Below the pieces are notes generated by a model. That model was not told the DNA's origin, ran no database searches, and saw only the letters and a program-made list of their open reading frames with translations. From NCBI GenBank assembly GCA_050330205.1, contig JBHJOA010000060.1:1-64000 (forward strand): a DNA stretch of 64,000 nucleotides, in the 5' to 3' direction. This document shows positions 59,607-64,000 of this stretch, in pieces (the stretch's first letter is position 1; the number at the start of each line of letters is the position of its first letter). The translations under genes were made by a program, and so were the position numbers. This DNA is from Pelagibius sp050330205 (GTDB lineage Bacteria > Pseudomonadota > Alphaproteobacteria > Kiloniellales > Kiloniellaceae).

Positions 59607-61565
59607 TTATGGCGTGTACCAGATCGGCGAGGTGTAGGCGCGCTCCTGCACTGTCATGCTGGTGCCCGGCAGCGGCTCCACCCCGAAGCGCAGGCCATCG
59701 TAGGCTGTCCAGCGCGGCGTCGGAATCTCGATGACCCGGCCGTAGTAGAAGGCCGGCTGGGCCGGGTCAAAGTCGGGATCCTGCCACACAGCGATCAGCT
59801 CCGGCGCGCCGATGGAGTTGCTCCAGGTCGCGTTGGCGACGTCGACGGTGTCGCCCACCGCCGGCACCTTGCCGTTCGCGTCCGGCTGGCGGTCGCCGGA
59901 CCAGGCGACGTCGTAGACCCTTTCGTGCAGGTTGCCGTCGGCGTCCATCCAGCCTTTGACGATCTGATAGCGGTCGAGATTGCCACTAATGGGATCCTTC
60001 AGCGCCGCGACCAGAAAGCTCGGTGTCTTGCCCGCGGGCGCGTCGAACAGTTCGCCGCCCATGGGTACGCCCTTGCTGTAGCCGATGCGCGCCGGCAGGC
60101 GGTCGTTGGCGTCTTCCGGCACGAAGTCCCAGCCGCCGAAGAAGCGCACAATCATGCGTGGGCCGGTCGTACCGTAGGTCTCCTTGCGGTGCATCGCGTC
60201 CCAGATCGCGGCGCGGGTGTTCTCCTCAGCCCAGACGGCGGCATAGCCCGAGGCACCGACCTCCCAGTCCATCACCTTTACACCGGTCTCGGCATTGTTG
60301 ACGAAAGTGGACGTCAAGCGATGTGGGCTGGGCTCCTGCGGTGTCGTCTTGCCGAAGAAGTTCTCCTCGCGCAGAGCGGCAAGGCCGGTGTGTACGTCGC
60401 TACTGCCGATGAGGCCGAATTTGTAAGGATTGGTGCCCAAGCTCTCGGCCAGCTTCAGGCCGTTCTTGAGTGCGGAGCGGGCGTACTCGAACTCCAGCAT
60501 CTCCGGTGTCTTGGGGACGCTGCCGTCGAGATTGCCCTTGTCCCAGATCTCGAAGCGGGCGAACTCATCGTTGGGCGACAGGTTGGGGTGCGCTTCGCCG
60601 GTTCCTTTGGTCTGCGTCACTTCGTAGAGGCGCTCCCACTTCGCGCGCGTCTCGACGTAGGCCGCGTCCAGATTCTTGCCGAAAGCTTCCTCCACCGGGA
60701 ACATCAGGCCGTTGCTGAGGTTACCGTTGTGCGGGATCGCCAGAACGCTGCCGTTGAAAGATTCCTCGTAGGCGGCCATCCATTTCCACAGGTCCTCCGG
60801 GTTGTCGCTTCCGTGCGGCGGATAGACGGTGAAGGGCTCTACCAAGCTCGCTTTCTCGCCGCCGTCGCGGAAGATGACGTTGCGGTGCAGGTTGTTGCCG
60901 CCGGTGTTGGAGGTCCACTCGAAACCTATGAAGGCGGTGAAGCGGCCCGGCTCGTTGTAGGCCTCGGCCGCATCGATGGTCTCCTGCCAGGCGTTGCGAT
61001 AGGGCAGGGTGCCGGGTGAGTAGAATAGATCCGGAGGAAAGGTACCGTGAGAGAAGGCGACGATGATTTCGATCGCAGCGTCATTTCCCTGGCCCGACTG
61101 GATCATGTCGTACCACCTGCGTCCGGTCGGATCGGCCAGCATGTTTGCCTTGCCGGCGAATAGGTCCGGGAAGAACCCCATGTTGTCCGAGTGGTCGGCG
61201 ACGACCAGGAAGTCCAGCGGACGCGACAGTTTGACCGGCTGCCCGCTGGAGGCCATGACCTGCTCGCCCCTTGCGAAGCGGTAGGCGTCGCGCGGCGTTA
61301 CCCGGGCGCCGAAGGCTCCGGCATCCATAGAGAACGACGTGTGCACGTGTGTGTCGCCGAAGTAGGGCTGCGTTGGGAATTTTCGGTCGGCATAGGGAGA
61401 GTAGGCCGCAGACCGCTCGTGCGCCCGCTTTGCTTTGTCCGCGTCCAGGGCACCGCTGTCGCCAGCGGCGCCCGCAGGCGAGGCGTTCTGAGCTGCGGCC
61501 GGTAGTGCGAGGCCGATGGCGACCAAGCCGGCCAGAATCGCGTTGCCTGAAGCTGGGAATGCCAT
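59607..61565 (-). CDS. DUF3604 protein (PHP-like metal-dependent hydrolase)
   Basis: A 652-residue secreted protein; signal ends near LALPAAAQN. Metal-type motifs: GDTHVHTSFSMDAGAFGARV, FLVVADHSDNMGFFPDLFAG, IPHNGNLSNGL and GLIGSSDVHTGLAAL. These histidines and aspartates are arranged as in PHP-fold phosphoesterases, to which DUF3604 is related. The ATG follows AGGAGG. Function is unknown; many members are in marine proteobacteria next to HupE-like and PPIase genes. Confidence 0.9.
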   Translation of the reverse strand: MAFPASGNAILAGLVAIGLALPAAAQNASPAGAAGDSGALDADKAKRAHERSAAYSPYADRKFPTQPYFGDTHVHTSFSMDAGAFGARVTPRDAYRFARGEQVMASSGQPVKLSRPLDFLVVADHSDNMGFFPDLFAGKANMLADPTGRRWYDMIQSGQGNDAAIEIIVAFSHGTFPPDLFYSPGTLPYRNAWQETIDAAEAYNEPGRFTAFIGFEWTSNTGGNNLHRNVIFRDGGEKASLVEPFTVYPPHGSDNPEDLWKWMAAYEESFNGSVLAIPHNGNLSNGLMFPVEEAFGKNLDAAYVETRAKWERLYEVTQTKGTGEAHPNLSPNDEFARFEIWDKGNLDGSVPKTPEMLEFEYARSALKNGLKLAESLGTNPYKFGLIGSSDVHTGLAALREENFFGKTTPQEPSPHRLTSTFVNNAETGVKVMDWEVGASGYAAVWAEENTRAAIWDAMHRKETYGTTGPRMIVRFFGGWDFVPEDANDRLPARIGYSKGVPMGGELFDAPAGKTPSFLVAALKDPISGNLDRYQIVKGWMDADGNLHERVYDVAWSGDRQPDANGKVPAVGDTVDVANATWSNSIGAPELIAVWQDPDFDPAQPAFYYGRVIEIPTPRWTAYDGLRFGVEPLPGTSMTVQERAYTSPIWYTP

Positions 61566-61590
61566 GGTAAACCTCCTGCTTTGAACGGGG

Positions 61591-61635
61591 CCAACAATAG
61601 TCCGATTGATCGTCGAGAGCGGTTCTTATTGTTGG
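61591..61635. repeat. Long-loop inverted repeat between two secreted-protein genes
   Basis: CCAACAATA (61591-61599) and TATTGTTGG (61627-61635) are perfect 9-bp arms with a 27-nt loop. The right arm overlaps the stop codon of the minus-strand gene that ends at 61626. No T-run follows in either direction. It may be an mRNA-end structure before the DUF3604 gene. Confidence 0.35.
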
Positions 61636-62180
61636 GGCAGCGAATATTTCAAATCATCCAGCATTAGGATGCCCTTGCCGGTCTCCGCGACCGAGCCCGT
61701 GGCTGTCGCCGTCATCGCTGCAATCTGAGTGATGGTTCGCACCGAAAGCGAGCCGCCACCGGTAATGCCGATCATGCGTCCGGTCCCACCGGTCAGCTTG
61801 ATCTCCCCATCGCAGCCGACGAGGTGCACGCCCTGGCAGGTCCATTCGGCGAAGACCTTGGCGCCGTCGTCGCCGGTGATAGTGCATTTGCCTGCGCCGA
61901 CCTGGGTCGCGCTCTGCAGATCGATCTCCAGAAGTGCGGGGCAGACCATGTGACCGGCGGCCGCCGGCCCATTCTCAGTCTCGATGAACAAAGTTCCGCT
62001 GATGGCCCCGACGAAGGTGCCGGAGTTGGTTCCGGTATCGTAGACGGTACCCCGGCCCTCCCAGGCGGAGAAGCCGCTGATGGTTTCTTCCTCCGCCCGG
62101 ACGGTGCCGCCCGCCGCAAGGACGGCTGCGAGTGCTGCCATGGCGAGGGTTGAACGGAAAGTGCGCGTGTCCTGAAACAT
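61626..62180 (-). CDS. Uncharacterised secreted protein, 184 aa
   Basis: The signal peptide (FRSTLAMAALAAVLAAGGTV, cleavage near VRA) is followed by a beta-rich mature domain with SGFSAWEGRGTVYDTGTNSG, GHMVCPALLEIDLQSATQVG and TGGTGRMIGITGGGSLSV. The repeated glycine turns suggest a lipocalin-like or allene-oxide-cyclase-like barrel. Two cysteines (MVCPALL, VGCDGE) could form a disulphide. I cannot name a family. Confidence 0.7.
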   Translation of the reverse strand: MFQDTRTFRSTLAMAALAAVLAAGGTVRAEEETISGFSAWEGRGTVYDTGTNSGTFVGAISGTLFIETENGPAAAGHMVCPALLEIDLQSATQVGAGKCTITGDDGAKVFAEWTCQGVHLVGCDGEIKLTGGTGRMIGITGGGSLSVRTITQIAAMTATATGSVAETGKGILMLDDLKYSLPQQ

Positions 62181-62228
62181 CTTGTGGCTCTCCTGTGCTC
62201 CCGACCGTTTGACGTTGCCTGCCGCGCG

Positions 62229-62708
62229 TCAGTCGAACTTGATGTAGATGGCGTCGCCGCCTAGGGAGAGGGCCAGGCCTTCGCGCTTGGTGTTCAGATG
62301 GATGTAGACGCCGCTGGGGCTCTGCAACCACAGCTGGCCCGCGCTGACGTCGCCAACCACGATGCCGGTTCGCGCCTGGCCGTACGCTCCCTCGAAGCTC
62401 TTCAGGTCGGTCAGATTGTAGACCTCACCGTAGGCCTCGATGGTGGAGATGCCGAAGCCGCCGATACCGAGGCCACCGATTTTGAAGCTGTATGTCTTGC
62501 CCTCATAGGTCAGCTTGCCGCCACCCAGGTTGCCGCTACCGATGAAAGCGATCTGGGTCTGGCTGACGGACAAAGTGCCGGACTGTTTCAGGTCGCCCGA
62601 TTGGGCAGCCGCTTCGCCCAATTGCAGACCTGCCATGATGATGACAGCGACGGCTGCCGCAGCCCGGCAGGCAAGCGATCGCCGCTTCTGCGAAGTCTTT
62701 ATCCTCAT
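62229..62708 (-). CDS. Uncharacterised secreted protein, 159 aa
   Basis: The signal peptide ends near GEAAAQ. The mature part is glycine-rich and beta: SQTQIAFIGSGNLGGGKLTY, FKIGGLGIGGFGISTIEAYG, EVYNLTDLKSFEGAYGQART and LNTKREGLALSLGGDAIY. This pattern is a conserved small family I have seen as 'hypothetical' in proteobacteria; its role is unknown. It lies between another small secreted protein and an outer-membrane barrel. Confidence 0.72.
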   Translation of the reverse strand: MRIKTSQKRRSLACRAAAAVAVIIMAGLQLGEAAAQSGDLKQSGTLSVSQTQIAFIGSGNLGGGKLTYEGKTYSFKIGGLGIGGFGISTIEAYGEVYNLTDLKSFEGAYGQARTGIVVGDVSAGQLWLQSPSGVYIHLNTKREGLALSLGGDAIYIKFD

Positions 62709-62769
62709 AACTCGTGCTCCCCACCGCTTGATTCGAGTCGCGAAAGCCGCCGGCGCTCTCCGATCCGGC

Positions 62770-63543
62770 CTAAAACCGGATCACGCCGCCGATCAGCGGC
62801 CCGGACATGTCGACGTCGTACAGGAACCCGTCGTTGTCGTAATCGACCGAAAGATGGCGATAGCCGACGACCGGTGCGAACCATTCCCACGCCTGGTAGC
62901 CGATCCCGCCGAAGACATCCCAGGTAAGGTCGGATCCGACGCCGAAGCCACCGACATTGGCCAGGGCTGCAACGTAGAAGCCGGCGCCCAATCTTAGTTG
63001 GCCTTGTGCGCCGATGATCGGGTCGACCCAAGTCTCGCTGTCGTCGCGCTTGCGTGCGGCCAGCAGACCGCCGTTGAGGTCCAGTTCCGTAGAGACATTC
63101 CACACCCGGGCGCCGGCAAGCAGGTCGAGATGACCCTGCTCGGCCGCGAGGACCCGGTAGGACCCCTGGAAAGTTCCGATGAAGACTTCGGAGTCGAAGT
63201 CCGCGCCGGAAAAGAAGGGGCCGGGCGTCGAGGCATCTGCCTCCAAGTCAACGTAGATCACGTCGGCGATTACGGCGAAGCGACCATAGCGCACCTCCCC
63301 AATGCCCATGAAGGCGAAGCTCAGGTTCTCCAGGATGTCGTCGAAGCCGGCATCGACCTTTGCCGGCCGCGCCGGTGGAAGCGTTGCAACCTTCCCCTCC
63401 ATACCAGCTGCCCAGAGATAGGGCGCAAAGCCGAAGGACCAGCCGTCAGAATCGGCGGATGACGCGTTCTCCTGCGCCATCGTCGGCGTCCCCGCCGTGG
63501 CGGCGAGGAGCGACAGCACAAGGGCGATGGGGCGGCGAAGCAT
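62770..63543 (-). CDS. Outer-membrane beta-barrel protein
   Basis: A 257-residue protein. A signal peptide (MLRRPIALVLSLLAATAG, cleavage near TMAQ) is followed by SFGFAPYLWAAGMEGKVA. Alternating aromatic/hydrophobic strands run to a terminal Phe (GPLIGGVIRF), the usual C-terminal signature for BAM insertion. GRFAVIADVIYVDLEAD and WEWFAPVVGYRHLSVDYDND are further strands. ATG 63543 gives a normal signal peptide; an upstream start (63585) adds 14 residues. Confidence 0.82.
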   Translation of the reverse strand: MLRRPIALVLSLLAATAGTPTMAQENASSADSDGWSFGFAPYLWAAGMEGKVATLPPARPAKVDAGFDDILENLSFAFMGIGEVRYGRFAVIADVIYVDLEADASTPGPFFSGADFDSEVFIGTFQGSYRVLAAEQGHLDLLAGARVWNVSTELDLNGGLLAARKRDDSETWVDPIIGAQGQLRLGAGFYVAALANVGGFGVGSDLTWDVFGGIGYQAWEWFAPVVGYRHLSVDYDNDGFLYDVDMSGPLIGGVIRF

Positions 63544-63769
63544 GAGTTGTGCCCTGGTTCTCTGGGGCGTAGAGCTTACAATCACCAGACAAACCTCAGG
63601 GGCAGCCCTAGGCTCATCGGCAGCGCATCCGAATGGAAACAGGATCGGGCAAATCCCCGCGGCTGCTGAGAATGTTACTGTAGTTTACGTGGTGGTGCGG
63701 GGCGGGCGATTGATAGCGTTTCAGCGTACCACCGGTCTGCGGCGCTGCTGTTGGTGCAGTCTGCCCGCT

Positions 63770-64000
63770 TTAGGGATTGGTCCGCGGCGGTGCGAGCGGC
63801 ACCGGCAATCCCGCTGCACGCCAACCTTCCGCCATTGCCGTCGCAATCTCGGGAACCAGGTGACGGGCCTCCATCTCCACCCAGGCCCATTCCGCGAATT
63901 CGGGGTAGAGCTTCAGGAGTTCGCCAGCGGCGTGGCGGGCTTCCTCCAGCCGGCCGGCCTTGCCGTGCATGGCGGAGATCATGCTCCAATAGACGAAGTT
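63770..64000 (-). CDS. TPR-like C-terminal end of a protein cut by the right edge
   Basis: About 76 residues are visible: a helical hairpin (AMHGKAGRLEEARHAAGELL) and KLYPEFAEWAWVEMEARHLV, ending GWRAAGLPVPLAPPRTNP. This is how TPR domains of class III adenylate cyclases and related regulators often end (lrrAGLP). The product cannot be named without the N-terminal part outside the window. Confidence 0.55.
   Translation of the reverse strand, partial: NFVYWSMISAMHGKAGRLEEARHAAGELLKLYPEFAEWAWVEMEARHLVPEIATAMAEGWRAAGLPVPLAPPRTNP

Overview
The window is GC-rich, densely packed bacterial chromosome, most likely from a free-living alphaproteobacterium. The C-P lyase island with DUF1045 and phnN, the TAXI-type TRAP transporter and the many ATGA/TGATG gene overlaps point to Rhodospirillales or relatives. 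This placement is an inference from gene content; there is no rRNA or tRNA to test it.

1-6.4 kb: a catabolic and uptake cluster. An AtuA-family (DUF1446) gene cut by the left edge and a GntR/FCD regulator are on the minus strand. Facing them on the plus strand are an AtuA-like small subunit (preceded by a well-initiated 24-codon ORF), a TAXI-family TRAP binding protein and a fused TRAP permease. A chimeric ORF follows that joins an enoyl-CoA hydratase domain to the C-terminal part of an M48 metalloprotease.

6.7-31.8 kb: one 25-kb plus-strand operon encoding an extracellular contractile injection system (eCIS; Afp/PVC-like). In order: DUF4255 cap protein, unknown protein, sheath, two tube proteins, DUF5908 protein, LysM tube-adaptor, VgrG-like spike, PAAR tip, gp25 wedge, two large baseplate proteins (1214 and 1016 aa), a 1129-aa protein with a central hydrophobic segment and a C-terminal beta-sandwich, a CIS_TMP-family protein, a 1682-aa DUF4157 protein that looks like the cargo, and an AAA+ ATPase. 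There are no capsid, terminase or T6SS membrane-complex genes and no obvious tail fibre. The most interesting gene is the 1682-aa protein, which carries an eCIS core domain with HEIAH, a CHAP-like Cys/His/Asn domain, long coiled-coil and amphipathic regions, and a C-terminal domain that looks like a polymorphic-toxin tip.

31.9-35.2 kb: an MFS transporter and its AraC-family regulator, then about 1 kb of more AT-rich DNA with an IS3-family transposase remnant.

35.2-54.4 kb: a phosphonate island. It holds a PhnD-C-E transporter with a methyltransferase, phnF, divergent phnGHIJKLM with a second phnM and a GNAT gene, a broken small secreted-protein gene, a second transporter (phnC-D-E-E) with a hexapeptide transferase, and DUF1045, PhnZ-like HD protein and phnN. 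A shared TGTCTAGA motif precedes both phnG and the second phnC and is a candidate PhnF operator. phnP is absent from the window; DUF1045, a 2H phosphoesterase, may replace it.

54.4-55.6 kb: a gene-poor stretch with an N-terminal integrase fragment and short direct repeats.

55.6-64 kb: a minus-strand run of envelope genes (three HupE/UreJ-like membrane proteins, a membrane-anchored PPIase-like protein, a secreted unknown, a DUF3604 protein, two small secreted proteins and an outer-membrane barrel), ending in the 3' end of a TPR-like gene cut by the right edge.
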